64,000 bases of DNA from Dioszegia crocea. Its lineage: Eukaryota > Basidiomycota > Tremellomycetes > Tremellales > Bulleribasidiaceae. This document shows positions 25,151-37,148 of the stretch, one piece after another. A model generated the notes under the pieces. That model was not told the DNA's origin. It saw only the letters and a list, made by a program, of their open reading frames with translations, and searched no databases. Both the position numbers and the translations under genes were made by a program. Each line of letters begins with the position of its first letter. Positions within the stretch are counted from its first letter, which is position 1. Where the stretch lies: assembly GCA_001600615.1 (NCBI GenBank), contig BCKK01000007.1, positions 836,431 to 900,430 on the forward strand, read 5' to 3'.

Positions 25151-26035
25151 AGTGATGGAGAGGAGTGGCGATAGATCACAGATCGATCGCGCTTACTGGT
25201 GGAATTTTATGGGTAGATCACCGAGAAAGTGTCGATATCGTGTAACGAAGAGTGGTTGGAAGTGATTGAATACCGGCCGGCGGTACGGTGTGTTGCTGTA
25301 TAGTACGATCTCGGGGATCGGGCTCAAAGACAGTAAAGTCCTTGTTGTCGTTTAACGCGACCGAAAGGAAGAGGCTGAGCGTGAGAGATGAAAATTCTCC
25401 GAAGGGAAGTCTTTAGTCGTATGGATCGATGAGAGAGCGTGGTAGATAGCCAGGAGCGGTATCAGGTAAAGGAGGAGATGGTAGACAAGGACAAGAGCTA
25501 AGGGTATGGTGTTGTTTCAGGCCTCTTTTGCGGTGTCACCCAAAACCGCAGTCTGGGACGCGACTGATTTGCTTCGCCCCTTGGCGTGACACCGTTACGG
25601 CAGTGTGGCACTTGTGGCCGTGGCCGCCAGGTGCATGAGCGTGATGGTCCTATAGATCATCTGCGAGGTCCTTGGTTTCTCTCCTTGGTTCACTGATTGT
25701 ATGCCCCAGATGCGGTGAGGTTGGCATTTGGGATATGGTCAAAAACCTCTGGTGCAGTAGCTGAAGCTCCGCCCCGTGCCGGCTAATCGAGGACGGTTCA
25801 GATTGCAATTGGGTCCCAAGGCATCATGTATAGAATCGCATGCTCTGAGACCCAAAGTGTGCACGAGGATCTTTCCTGGAGTAGCCTGAATCCGCTCTCA
25901 GCTCGACACCCGAGCACTGCGTGCAGCTTCTCAATTAATCCCGAGCTCTTCGGCCCCTTGACTGATCAATGACTACGTTCACGGCGGTGCGTATCGACCG
26001 TTACCGGGACCATTACGAGGATTCAATATCACCTG
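25151..26035. other. intergenic, no gene seen
   Basis: About 885 bp lie between the start of the PLC-like gene and the stop of the P-loop gene. It should contain the promoter of the former and the 3' UTR of the latter. I see no convincing frame, RNA gene or repeat. Confidence 0.5.
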
Positions 26036-26803
26036 CTACGGTAAGCTTCGGCCGGCATCTGAACAGTAGAACGTAGCAAGGATTGCGCACTGACCACTCG
26101 CTTCCTTAGCCTGAAGACGAAGAAGTATCTCCGTGGCACTGTCGCCAGCGTTCCCTTTGGAAGTATCGATCCTCATCTCGAGGTAGGCTTCGTTGCCATA
26201 AGCAAATATCGTATGCTCCCCACGGATCGCACGGAGAGTTTTGACATCTTTGAGTTTATCGCCAGATGGGTGAGCTGTGGCGCGACTCTCCAAACGACGT
26301 TCATTCTCGGCATCATCACAATCGAGTATGACGGAAATGAGCCTGATGTTGGCCCGCGCGGCACTGTCGAGGTACTCTCGCATAGTATCCGGACCACCTG
26401 CGCTGGTAGTTTGCGCTTCGGTGAATATGATGTATTGCGGTTGGGCCTCAGCGAGGGGGAGAGAAGTTTCGAGGGATCTGAAAATTGCTTGTCGCTGATT
26501 GTGTCAGCTCGGCGTCGGACGCGCTCTCAGAGTGAGAAGTTCCGACTCACCAGATCATGTCGAAGAGGCTGATAGGCAGGGTCTGATCTATCGTATAGGG
26601 CAGCAGCAGCGTCAATTAGAAGATGATTATGGAACAGACGAGCATTGGGGAGTAGGCGACTGTGGCGTAAGCTCAAGTCTGAGACTGTATAAATGAAGAT
26701 ATATAGTGAGACGAGATACTTACCATAGCTCAGTACCAATTGAGGACTTTCCAACTCCCGGAAACCCATTCAGTACGATGTAAGAGGTTTTGGCTCGGGA
26801 CAT
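26036..26803 (-). CDS. P-loop (AAA_33/kinase-like) NTPase of unknown substrate
   Basis: The product starts MSRAKTSYIVLNGFPGVGKS at 26803, with a clear Walker A (GFPGVGKSS) at residues 13-21. The short first exon ends near 26724. Downstream exons read CLRHSRLLPNARLFHNHLLI and DAAAALYDRSD, then RQAIFRSLETSLPLAEAQPQ and YIIFTEAQ. The end of the fold is LISVILDCDDAENERRLESR, a pattern of small P-loop kinases such as AAA_33 or chloramphenicol-phosphotransferase-like proteins. A short C-terminal exon or read-through ends at TAG 26036; both readings give the same stop. Length is about 200 residues. Probably a cytosolic kinase of a small molecule (inference). Confidence 0.75.
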
Positions 26804-27201
26804 TTTGCTCGTTTGGTCAAGGTGCAAGTCGATGTGATACTAGGAAACTCCTGGTTTCGACGTCTAGGACGGTCACAAAGAAGGAACAAAGGAGTCAGTA
26901 AAGCGGTAAGTATGTATTGTTCCACGCTCTCGACTCGTTGTTCGCTGTCAAGATCTGAGTCGGTCGACCGCGTCGGCAGGAAAGCCGATGAGGAATGTTA
27001 CGGCATCTCCGCTGAGCTATGCGCTGCACCCTGATACAGCCTGACACGATGGATATGATCTGGGCGGCTGAGCTGGACTTGAGCAGGATTGCGCTCCGAG
27101 ATCGAAACTGACACTGACGTTGACAAACCAAGATGAGCAAAAGAAGCCTCGTGTGAACGTGGAGGAAGCTGATCATGGGTTTGACCCTTTACATCCTGCC
27201 T

Positions 27202-28514
27202 TTATTTCAAGCGTGCCTCCACTTCTTCTCTCGTTGGAACACTCTCCGAAGCTCCTGGTTTCTCGACGCACATGGCACAAGCCTGATGTATCAGCCCCAT
27301 CTCGCTGACCTGCGTGCCCACTGGTTTCCCCTGTGTCTGAGGCAAAAGGAAATAGAACCTACCGTCAAACACGTCTTCAGCGTCGTTTCCAAATCCTCGT
27401 CCCGCATCAGACCAGCAGCAAAATACCCCGCAAAGCAATCTCCAGCTCCAGTAGTGTCCACCACCCCATTCAGTACTTTCCCAGCTGGTAGATACCCCAC
27501 CTGCTTCGCTCCGGCAGGTAGATACAATATCCCCTTTGATCCGAGCGTACAGATCAGACCCATATTGCGCCTTTGTGACGATGAGGTGAATCTGATCATT
27601 CCCTCTTGCGCCTCTTTCGCCACTTCCGTTTCTGCCACAAGCACCTTGGCGCCATTGATGTCGGGTGAAGCCGCATCGTCTCGGAGAAGATCCTCCAATT
27701 CCCCTTCGTTGACAATCAACCAACTTAGGCAGTCCCAGGGGAACGACTGCCATTCGGATGGAGTGAGCATAGGTGATGGATTGAATACTGAGGTGATTGA
27801 TGCTGAGTGGGCTGAGCGGAGGTAGGCAAGGGTTGAAGATAGGGGGATCTCATTTTGGAGGAGAAGGTGGGTGATGCCGGTTAGGGGTGGGGAGCTGTCG
27901 CTTGGGGGAATGTGGTAATTTGCGCCTTTGTGTAGTACTAGAGAAGTCAGCTGGACATCCTGATAGACCACAAATGAGACTTCCTCCGACCGTCATGTAT
28001 CGGAGGACTGGAACTGACCGATACTGTTCTCCCCATCTTCGGCAATTTGGATGATAGCTCGACCTGTCACCTAGACCATCAGCTACAGGGTCTCTTAGTA
28101 TGCTGCTTATGAGAGAAAGCTCATCACCAAGATTGAGTCAGCTTACCTCGCCATCAACAACCTGAACACGCCCCACATCCACACCAGCGCGTTTCAAACC
28201 CTCCGCAACCCAATTCCCATCATCCCCTATACATCCATCCATCCCCACTTGGCCTCCCGCTCGAGCTACAGCATTCGCTTGGTTGGCACCTTTCCCTCCT
28301 GCACCCCTGGTGAGGCGAGAAGATGAGATCGTCTCGCCTGGTCGGACGATGTGGGGTAAGTGGAAGAATTCGTCAATGTCTGTGCGGGGTAAGCTCGGAC
28401 ATCTAGGGTGGGAAAACAAAGATTTGCCCCTGAGGCTTGGCGGGACGCTGGAGATGAGTAAGACCTACTGATTGACCCTCGGACTAGGCATCGGGATGAG
28501 ATTGCTGATGACAT
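27202..28514 (-). CDS. ribokinase (PfkB family)
   Basis: Five exons (28469-28514, 28147-28379, 28019-28070, 27363-27937, 27202-27282) total 987 nt, or 328 residues, a normal ribokinase length. The first exon ends ...LVRGSI and joins NIDEFFHLPHIVRPGE, giving the family's GSxNxD start. PfkB signature 1 is GAGGKGANQANAVARAGG. Signature 2 is DTTGAGDCFAGYFAAGL with the catalytic Asp in GAGD. The ending ACAMCVEKPGASESVPTREE is typical of ribokinases. The enzyme phosphorylates D-ribose to ribose 5-phosphate in the cytosol. The neighbouring P-loop gene on the same strand need not be functionally linked. Confidence 0.92.
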
Positions 28515-28746
28515 GCTGGTTGCTGATATCTATGAGGAATGAGGAGGTGAGAACTTGAACTGACTTGCGATTTTTGACTTAAGCCAGATCTTGGCGTGTC
28601 ATGTGACATGACCTCGCCAAGCCAAATTCGCAAATGCTCCCCTTTACTACCTTAATCGTGGGTTGACTAAAGCAAGCCATCAAGATGACATCTAGATCTA
28701 CATACTCGTGTAATTTAGTACAAGACATACCACCAAGACGCTCTAC

Positions 28747-29322
28747 TCATCGAACAACGGGCTGCTCCACATACTGCGGAGGAGCCGCTGCGTACCCTGG
28801 CAGTCCAGCAGCATGCTCTACTTCCATTCTCGCCGCTGTCGGATTTGCTGTAGACGCAACATACACTGCTGCCGGTGGTTTCGGCATACTTGCGCTGTCC
28901 TCTGCATGGCTCAGCTCGACGCCATTGATGGCTTTGAAATGATAACTCACGATACGATGGTAATTCCCCATCTCTCGTTTCCACCCTGTGCACAGCCGTA
29001 GCTCCAGTACCCCAACTCGACCTCGCCATCTCCGCCGAGCTCCGCCTATGTGCTGGTACATGAGGTTCCTGCTGTCTGGGAGGGAACATCGTATGTGTCA
29101 CTTCCCGAGCGACAGCGCGGAACGACGGTTTTGGTACGACATCGCCTTCCTGAGCCTCCGGATCTCTGCGTGCGACTTTGTGTGCTCGATGCGCTGCAAT
29201 GAATGCCGATACTACTCTTATGAGGTAGACGACGACGACCGCGAATAGGAGGACAATGAGGGCGATGACACTGAGGTGTGAGTGGCGATCGGCGCAGTGG
29301 GCGTCCCGGCTTACTATAACAT
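28747..29322 (-). CDS. small single-pass membrane protein with PY motifs (candidate Rsp5 adaptor)
   Basis: Exons 29315-29322, 28951-29270 and 28747-28901 give 483 nt, or 160 residues. After MLY comes a long hydrophobic segment, VIALIVLLFAVVVVYLIRVV, then a basic cytoplasmic tail. The tail carries ELPSYQ (LPxY type) about two thirds along and PPQYVEQ (PPxY) at the C-terminus, both classical WW-domain ligands. Small one-helix proteins with such motifs recruit the ubiquitin ligase Rsp5/NEDD4 in fungi, so an adaptor role at a membrane is my inference. The 8-nt first exon is the weakest part of the model; a longer ectodomain from a more distal exon is possible. It diverges from NPC1 with 322 bp between starts. 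Confidence 0.62.
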
Positions 29323-29644
29323 TGTCGTTCTTGATCTAATTATAAAGGCGCTCGATGATATTCCTGTCCCTTTGATACGAATCTATACAGAGCTGGTAAT
29401 GTGGTTGAGATTGATAGAAGATCTACATGAGGCATGCCCAGAAAAAGTCGCTCATACAGTGGATCGCGATCGGGCCCGCGCTTAGCCGAGATGGGGACCC
29501 CGCACAGCCTTACGTACCCCATTCGCCACCCAACGGCGATGACCGCCGCCGTCATAACTAGGCCACCCAAGCCCTCTATTGCACCCACCTAGACCTATAC
29601 ATCTACCCACTCCGCCACTTACAGCCACTGAGACGCTTCGCAGT

Positions 29645-32600
29645 ATGGCCGGAGCGAGCTCAGACAAGATGGTGACTCCAGGGCGGTGCGCGATGAGAGG
29701 GAGCTGCGGAAAGACAAGCATGTTCGGCGCCGACCTCCCCTGCCCTGACGACGGGCCAGCGGACGAGGTGAGTCTGCAGTCTCGCAGTCTCGCGATCTGT
29801 TGGATCTCTCAGCTGATGTACCAGACCACCGATGAGATACGCGAGCTTCTAGCCTCGGTTTGTGGCCCGGCGTATACTATCCCCGATACCGTCTGTTGCT
29901 CGGCCGACCAAATCCGTACCCTTGGCGAGAAGGCTCAACAAGCTGCACCCCTTATCGCTTCATGCCCCGCCTGCATCAACAGCTTCCGTCTATTCTACTG
30001 CGACTTCACCTGTTCCCCCGATCAATCTTCCTTCCTCTCTGTTGCGTCAACGCAAAAGACTACGTCGGGCAAGCAGGCGGTCAAGGAGGTGAAATACGGA
30101 GTGAGCGATGAGTTCAGAGAAGGATTCTACGATTCGTGCAAGAACGTACAGTTCGGAGCGACGAATGGGTTCGCGATGGACCTTATAGGAGGAGGGGCCA
30201 AGAACTCTTCGGCGTTCTTGAAGTATATGGGGGATATGAGACCTGGATTGGGAAGTCCATTCCAGATTTCATTCCCTGAAGGCGGGACTGGATATACTCG
30301 GACCCCTCTCAGCTGCTCAGACGACGATCTCAACTCGAGATGCGCTTGCGTTGACTGTCCCACCATTTGTCCTACACTCCCTTACGTTGCCCCTCCCTCT
30401 AGCGATCAATGCCGCGTCGGTGCCGTATCATGCCTCACATTCTCCCTCCTCATCACCTACTCAGTCGCCATCCTCTTCAGCCTCATCTACTTTTCCTACA
30501 AACAGGCCATACAACACCGACAAAGGCGATACGAGCGGCTTGCTCTTGTCGACCCACCCATGTCTCCGGGCGCAGATGGTGATCGGAATGGATTAGACGG
30601 GTTGGTCGGACGAGGAGAGGCGGATGCGGAATCTGGACCAAGCGGGTCGATACACTTCCGATTGGGGCGAGGGGCTACCCTCCTCGATCCAATGGACCAC
30701 ATGCAACCCAAGCAAAACAAGATCAACGCTGCTCTCCGCCGATTCTTCTATCGCCTCGGTCTACTATGCGCCACTCGTCCACTCGAGACATTCGGGATCG
30801 CAGCCGTCATTGTCGGTATCCTCAATATCGGATGGCGGTCATTCGAGATTGAGACGGAACCGGTTCGACTTTGGGTTGCTCCCAATAGCGAAGCCGCGCT
30901 TGAGAAACACTTCTTTGACGAGCATTTTGGCCCATTCTACCGAGCCGAGCAAATCTTCGTCACGGTTCCCAACGGAAGTCCGGTGACGTACGACACGCTT
31001 GATTGGTGGTTGGGCGTGGAAGCCGACATTGCCGCGCTCAAGTCGGATGGGGCAGGGTATACACTTGACGATGTGTGTTTCAAGCCTAGCGGACCGGACA
31101 CTGCGTGTGTCATCCAATCGGTGTCGGCGTGGCTAGGCGGGGATATGGAGCAATGGGGTAAAGATTGGAAGAAGCGGATAGGAGACTGTGCAGCTCGTCC
31201 TGGCGAGTGCCTACCGCCGTTCGGACAACCACTCGATCCGAAATTAATCCTCGGGGGCGCTGAGGGTGATTGGCTCAATGCCAAAGCTCTCGTCATCACC
31301 TACGTTGTCAATAACTTCAATGATGATCGGGTACATCCTGCCGAGGAATGGGAGAAGAAGCTTGAGGCATACCTCGGTGGTCTTAAGAAGAAGGGTGTGC
31401 ATATCTCTTACTCGACCGGAGTCAGTCTCGAGGAGGAACTCAACAAGAGTACGAATACCGATGTTAAAATCGTCGTACTCTCTTACCTCGTCATGTTCCT
31501 CTATGTTTCCCTTACCCTCGGCGGCGGCCTCCCACCCTCCGTTATATCCGGGACGATATCATACCTTTGGTATCTCACCAAACGGGTCGGTGTCCTCCTC
31601 CGCCTAGCCTCACCCGACTCCATCGCCCACCCACCATCATCCCCACTCGCCGCCATCCCCACCCTCCTATCCGTCAACTCCAAATTCTCGCTGGGTTTAT
31701 TCGGCATCATCATCGTCCTCATTGCCGTCTCTTCCTCCGTCGGCCTATTCTCCTTCCTTGGTATCCGAGTCACTCTCATCATTGCCGAAGTCATCCCTTT
31801 CCTCGTCCTTGCCGTCGGTGTCGATAATGTCTTTATCCTAGTACACGAGCTCGACAGGCAGAACAGCCTACACGCACAAGATGCCCCATTACCAGTCCAG
31901 GGTGTGGACGAGGATGACGATGAAGAACCTTCGTCTCCTAATCTCCCCCCAGAAGAGCGGGTAGCCCGGGCAGTAGCGAGGATGGGACCGAGTATCATGT
32001 TGAGCTCAGTGACGGAGACGGTGGCGTTTGCTTTGGGTGCTCTGGTGCCTATGCCGGCTGTGCGGAACTTTGCCATCTATGCTGCGGGGAGTGTATTCCT
32101 CGGCGCGGTGATGCAGGTGACGATTTTCGTATCAGCCATGACCTTGGATTTACGGAGAGCAGAGGTGAGCTGCATGGGTATCTTTCTTGTCGATCATCTC
32201 AGCTGACATATGTAGTCCATGCGAATCGATTGCGTCCCTTGCGTCCGCCTCAGACCGCCCGTGGGTCTCTACGAGCGCTCAGCTGCGCCCAGCGAAAGCA
32301 TCGTAGCGAAGTTTATGCGACGAATCTACGCTCCAACACTGCTGCACCATGAAGTCAAACGCTTGGTGCTAGCTATCTTCGGAGGAATCTTTATGGTAGC
32401 AATCATAGGTATCCAACACATCAATCTTGGTCTTGGTATGTCACCCTTCTATGCATACGGCCATCAGCTGACGGATAGATCAACGACTCGCACTACCCGC
32501 CGAATCATATCTTATCCCCTATTTCAACGACCTAGACACCTATCTCGACGTAGGCCCACCTGTCTATTTCGTCGTGACCAACGAGCCCACCTCTCGTATC

Positions 32601-33911
32601 GGTCAACAAGAACTCTGTGGCCGCTTCACAACCTGCCAAGAGCTATCCGTTGCCAACTCTTTGGAAGCCGAACGGAAACGACCCGAATCATCCTTCCTCG
32701 CCAGTCCACCCGCCTCATGGGTCGACGATTTCCTACAATGGACAAACCCCACATTTGAAAGTTGCTGTCGGGTCCGGAAAGCCAATCCAGAGATTTTCTG
32801 CACGGCGCGGGATAGCGATCGAGCTTGTCGACCATGCTTTGAAGGTCAAGAATGGAGTATTACGATGGACGGTTTACCGACCGATACGGATTTCATGCGA
32901 TACCTTACCCAGTGGCTCAAATCTCCTTCAGATGAGAATTGTCCGCTGGGCGGTATGGCCCCGTATGGTAATGCCATCAGTATTTCCCCCGACAATACAA
33001 CACTCTCCGCCACCCATTTCAGGACATATCATACACCCCTTAAATCCCAATCCGACTTCATCGACGCCCTCACTGCTGCTCAGCGAATCAGTAAAGATAT
33101 CTCTCGACGGACGGGAACAAAAGTCTTCCCTTACTCCCTCTTCTATGTGTTTTTCGACCAATATGAGCATATCGTTACCATTGCCATTCAGGTCGTTTCC
33201 CTCGCTTTACTCGCTATCCTCGTCATTACTTCACTCTTGCTCGGATCATGGCGGACTGGCGGAGTAGTGACGTTCACTTGCGCACTGGCAGTGACGAGCG
33301 TGACGGGCGTGATGGGTTTCTGGGGTATAAGCCTCAATGCCATCTCCCTCGTCAACCTCGTCATCAGCCTGGGCATCGCTGTGGAGTTCTGCAGTCATAT
33401 TGCTAGGGCATTCATGGGCGCTGGTCAAGGGGTAGCGTATGAGAAGGAAGGAAAGAGGGAGAAGGATGATAGGGCTTTTGCAGCGCTGGTGGATGTTGGA
33501 CCTTCGGTATGTTTCTGCATTGCGCACCAAGCAAGAATCACGCTGATACGCTTAGGTGTTCTCCGGAATCACAATGACGAAACTTATCGGGATATCGGTA
33601 CTGGCTTTGACCCGCTCAAAGTTATTGGAGATCTACTATTTCAGAATGTGGCTCACCCTGATCCTCTCGGGCGCGCTACATGGTTTGGTATTCCTCCCTG
33701 TTGCTCTGAGCTATTTGGGCAGTCCGGGATATGCGCTAGAGGATACGGATGAAGAATGGGTAAATAGTCAAATGAGGCGACCGTGAGTTTCTTGTCCTCA
33801 TAAGCGAATTGATGGGGATGCCGGGGTGTAAATGAGGACAGAAGCTGATGATTTAGAATGGACTATGAGTATGCGCCATTTGCGGATACGGACTCTATGA
33901 TGTCGGTTTGA
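29645..33911 (+). CDS. Niemann-Pick C1-type sterol transporter (Ncr1 homologue)
   Basis: Six exons (29645-29767, 29825-32164, 32216-32435, 32479-33506, 33556-33782, 33857-33911) give 1330 residues, the usual NPC1 size. The Cys-rich luminal sterol-binding domain is visible: [49 protein letters not shown]. The first membrane helix is near residues 240-262. The middle luminal domain has [19 protein letters not shown]. The sterol-sensing domain lies at about residues 583-820 ([35 protein letters not shown]). The Cys-rich third luminal loop and a second helix bundle follow. It exports sterol from the vacuole or lysosome membrane. No signal peptide is evident at [13 protein letters not shown], so an upstream exon may be missing. 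Exon ends [16 protein letters not shown]. Confidence 0.93.
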
Positions 33912-34129
33912 TAGGGTAGGGCTGGCGATTCCGAATGTAGGAAATGCCATCTGGTCACAGGTGTGAATCTTACTCACCTCAGCTGAAGTTCTGATTACCG
34001 CTCGAAAGTACGCTGATGATAATACGGCAAATGTCCTTACCTGCTCTGTACGGCAGGTGCAAGCGTAATGCATACATCGGATAGGCAGCTATTGGTCTGA
34101 CTAGCGTCCTTCCATACTGTAGACTACGC

Positions 34130-34965
34130 TCACGCCGGCTCAACACACACCTGATCCTCGACCGTCTTCACCGTGACTTGAAGATCATCAAGGGCGGCAT
34201 CGAGCCCCGCCAACGCCATCGAGCTCTCACCAACCACACGGTGAAGCTCGGTCGTTGCCTTCACTACACCTTCGAAAGCTGACTTCAAGTCCTCCGCCTG
34301 GACTCCAGTCCCTTCTTCACCGAAAGTACTGCGATAAGCCGTAAGTATGGAAAGTCTGACGAGGGGATACATTGCGGTGTCGAACGTGGCCGCATGGGCT
34401 TCTTCGTACGTTTTGGAGGTGAGGATCAATCTCAGATTGGAGATATCGATGGGCTTCTCAAGAGGATTGGTGATTTCCCGCTGAGATCATTAGCTTGCCC
34501 GCTAGTGTAGCAGAAGGATGACGAGCAACTTACGTCAAGCCGATGATGGCGGATTTCACCTTCAAGCCATTGCATCCAGGCCAAGGAAGACTTCTCCCTC
34601 CTCTCTTTGCTACTTTCCCAAAAGACCTTCTCTGCAGCCTCAAGAGTCAGAAACTGCGAATACTGATGAACACCAACCAGCACCTCAGACTGGACCACCT
34701 CGCCCTTCATCACACGAACGATTTCCTCGTACTCGGCTCGTTCCTCCGCCGAAGGCAAGAGATCTGTCACTCGGTTCTCGCATTTCTGTCTCGCTTTCGT
34801 CTTCTTTGCGATTTCTTCCGGCGTGACTGCCGGTTCAAGTCCTTGTCTCTCGATGTCCGCCAGTAGTCGCCAGAGCTCGTGATGCTTTGAGAGCATCGCA
34901 AGTTTGTAAGTCTTGGCTTCGGGGAGGGACTCAGATGCGCTAGGTTGTTGAGGTAGGTGGGTCAT
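34130..34965 (-). CDS. orphan helical protein, paralogue A of a three-gene array
   Basis: Two exons (34534-34965, 34130-34480) give 260 residues starting MTHLPQQPSASESLPEAKTY. It is Ala/Glu/Leu/Lys-rich with no signal peptide or membrane helix, and looks all-helical. The block HHELWRLLADIERQGLEPAV, then LPSAEERAEYEEIVRVMKGE, aligns with paralogue B (HHLLHRLYVCKRDE..., LRTAEDRAEYDAVRRGIEGE). WMQWLEGEIRHH aligns with B's VTAWLESQIRKL just before an intron at the equivalent site. The second half resembles B and C around MYPLVRLSILTAYRSTFGEE. I do not recognise any known domain. Confidence 0.75.
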
Positions 34966-35515
34966 TGGGCAGTCGGAATCAAACTATCAGTATTAGCAGC
35001 TGATGCGCGACACGAGGGACTCACGAGTTGCTCGCAGAGGCAGACTGATGAAGCGGTAGGAGGATACAAATATATGTGAGCCCCTAGGGTAGTCCTAGTC
35101 GGCTATCAAAGGATGAATTACAAAGGAAAGGTTGGAGGGGTAGTAGGGGTAGTAGGGGTGCTAGTAAGTCATGAATCTCCCTGACTAGGTCTGGCTGACT
35201 TCTGCAAAGCTCCCTGGGACCTTTTGCTATAGTGGCACATTGTGCTGATTGGGACTATCCTCATTTATGTATAACGTATTGATGACAGCTTATGATGCGG
35301 GAAGTGAATCTTGAAGGTCTTGAACCGCCTCACGTGGAGTCTGGACTGTTCGGTGATGAATAAAAGGCAAGTCCTTGAAGCTTGTACTTGACCCTGTATA
35401 GTGCATAGCAATCCTGAAAATTACAGACTACTCATACATCTCGTCGAGGATGAAGGCTCCTGATTCGATACTGAACGCCCAGAATCCAGATGCCCACGTC
35501 GAGCAGATCAACCGC
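34966..35515. other. intergenic with GTAGTAGGG microsatellite
   Basis: This is the spacer between orphan paralogues A and B. A short tandem GGGGTAGTA repeat sits at about 35135-35160. No gene was seen. Confidence 0.5.
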
Positions 35516-36450
35516 CTACACCTGCAAACCCATGCTCGCCGCGACTTTCTCAACGGTGGCCGGGAGACTGCCTACCACTTTGCGGAGGTGATCTCCGGCC
35601 TCCCTCGCTTCTTTACCAGGACGCCTCCGGATAGCATCCGACACGTTGATATCCGACTTTGTGCTGGTCGGCCAGGCTCGATGGTAGTGGGTGACAGCTG
35701 CGGACACTTCCTGTAAAGCCGCTTCTAGCTGAACAGCTGCCGCTGCCCCGGAATCTTGATGTGTGGACATGTTCTGGTAGTCGGAGAGCAGGGTCAGCAT
35801 GGTGAGTGGGAGTACGGAGGAATAGAGGGTGGACATGGTTGGTGAATATCGCGGGTTTTGGTTTGTGAGTGCTTGGCAAATCGTAGGCCCTCCGCTGGTA
35901 TCTTTCTACATATGGTAAGATTCCGTCCGTGTAACCCTTGGAGCTTTGGGATGGAAATGGCGGAAGCGTATGACTGGGACTTACCTCGCACAGCTTACGG
36001 ATCTGACTTTCCAGCCAAGCCGTGACAACCTCGGTCTCAGAGGTTTCATCGACTCCATGCGCCTTCATGATCCCCTTCAGCAAGGCTTTGGCCACCTCGA
36101 CCGACGCAAAGACGCCGTAGTCGCAAGCGGAGACATTGTTGACGTACGTAGTGTGCCTCCCCTTCGATTCCCCGTCTCACAGCATCGTACTCGGCCCGGT
36201 CCTCTGCAGTGCGAAGGTGAAACTCGACCTCAGCATCATACTCTCTCCTCCCGAACTCGAGATTTTTCACTTCCGCCTCTGTCTGTTCGGAACCGCAACC
36301 TCTCGCAGCCGCTTCGTCCCTCTTGCACACATACAACCGATGTAGGAGGTGATGATGAGTGGAGATCTTGACCGCAGGATCGATACTCGGGGCTGTGCCG
36401 AAGCAGTAGCTGCCGATCGAACCAAGTAGAGGGCCTAGTAGAGACGCCAT
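35516..36450 (-). CDS. orphan helical protein, paralogue B (frame break or extra intron)
   Basis: It starts MASLLGPLLGSIGSYCFGTA at 36450 and ends VAASMGLQV* at 35516. Exons 36148-36450, 35985-36095 and 35516-35905 form an 804-nt frame (267 residues) if a 52-nt intron (GTACGT...GAG) at 36096-36147 is accepted. That intron lacks the usual CTGAY branch point. Its sequence, read one base out of frame, encodes NNVSACDYGVFASVEVAK, which aligns with paralogue A (HQYSQFLTLEAAEK). So a one-base frameshift in coding sequence is an alternative. The N-terminus (SIGSYCFGTAPS) differs from A. The last exon reads MSTLYSSVLPLTMLTLLSDY. No known domain. Confidence 0.68.
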
Positions 36451-37148
36451 ATGCCTTTTTCGAAATGTTGTTGGGGCAGCAGTGCGATAAGGATCAGAAA
36501 GGGGTGGAACTTCTGCAGTATCGGTGTGATGTCAGCTCAGTAGAAGAGGCTGTGGCGTGTAGACTTGCGGTCGTTGAATTTGCACTCGCAATCGAATTGG
36601 TCAAGTGGGGGCTTGAGGTGAGAGCGTTGGGGACAATAAGTTGGAGTGAAGCGGAGATACTCGCATAGCGGTCACCCTGGGGGACTCAGCGTGAGTAATG
36701 CTGACAAGCTCCTTTGACGAGCACGTCGAGGGGTCAACGTCGCAGGTGATCAGACGCGCGTCAGTCGTCGACCTTTCACCACTGCCCCCTTTAGCTTTTC
36801 GTGAGCCCCTCCGCTGTACCAATCATCGTCACCACAGAAAGGGCCAGTATTAACTCGACACCCAATACCTCCGTGGCACCTCCACAGTGCGGACCAAGTC
36901 AGTCCGTATTAGCCCACCCAGTGCCAAGTCTGCACCCCGATCGATTCTGTACACAGCACCAGCATATCGCAATGATGCATGATCTGATCACATGCAGGGC
37001 TCATGCAAATATTGTGCTCTCGCTCAAACTTGTAATCAGACACCTATGAGCTTAGCTAGCTCAACTTCTCGGCATGACCCAACTCACCGCCCGCCACTGG
37101 ACGCCCAGGCTAACCTACACATATCCCCGTCCATAGTCAGCCTATTCA
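36451..37148. other. intergenic, no gene seen
   Basis: This spacer separates orphan paralogues B and C. It contains short open frames with no splice support or recognisable protein pattern. It may contain the promoter of B. Confidence 0.45.

Noticed and set aside
26036..29322. Possible sugar/nucleotide kinase cluster (P-loop gene next to ribokinase)
   Set aside because: Neighbours are unrelated and tremellomycete gene order is generally not operon-like; adjacency alone is not evidence.
29282..29485. 67-codon plus-strand frame between the PY protein and NPC1
   Set aside because: It begins at a non-ATG codon, covers the antisense of the PY gene's first intron, and does not supply a signal peptide for NPC1.
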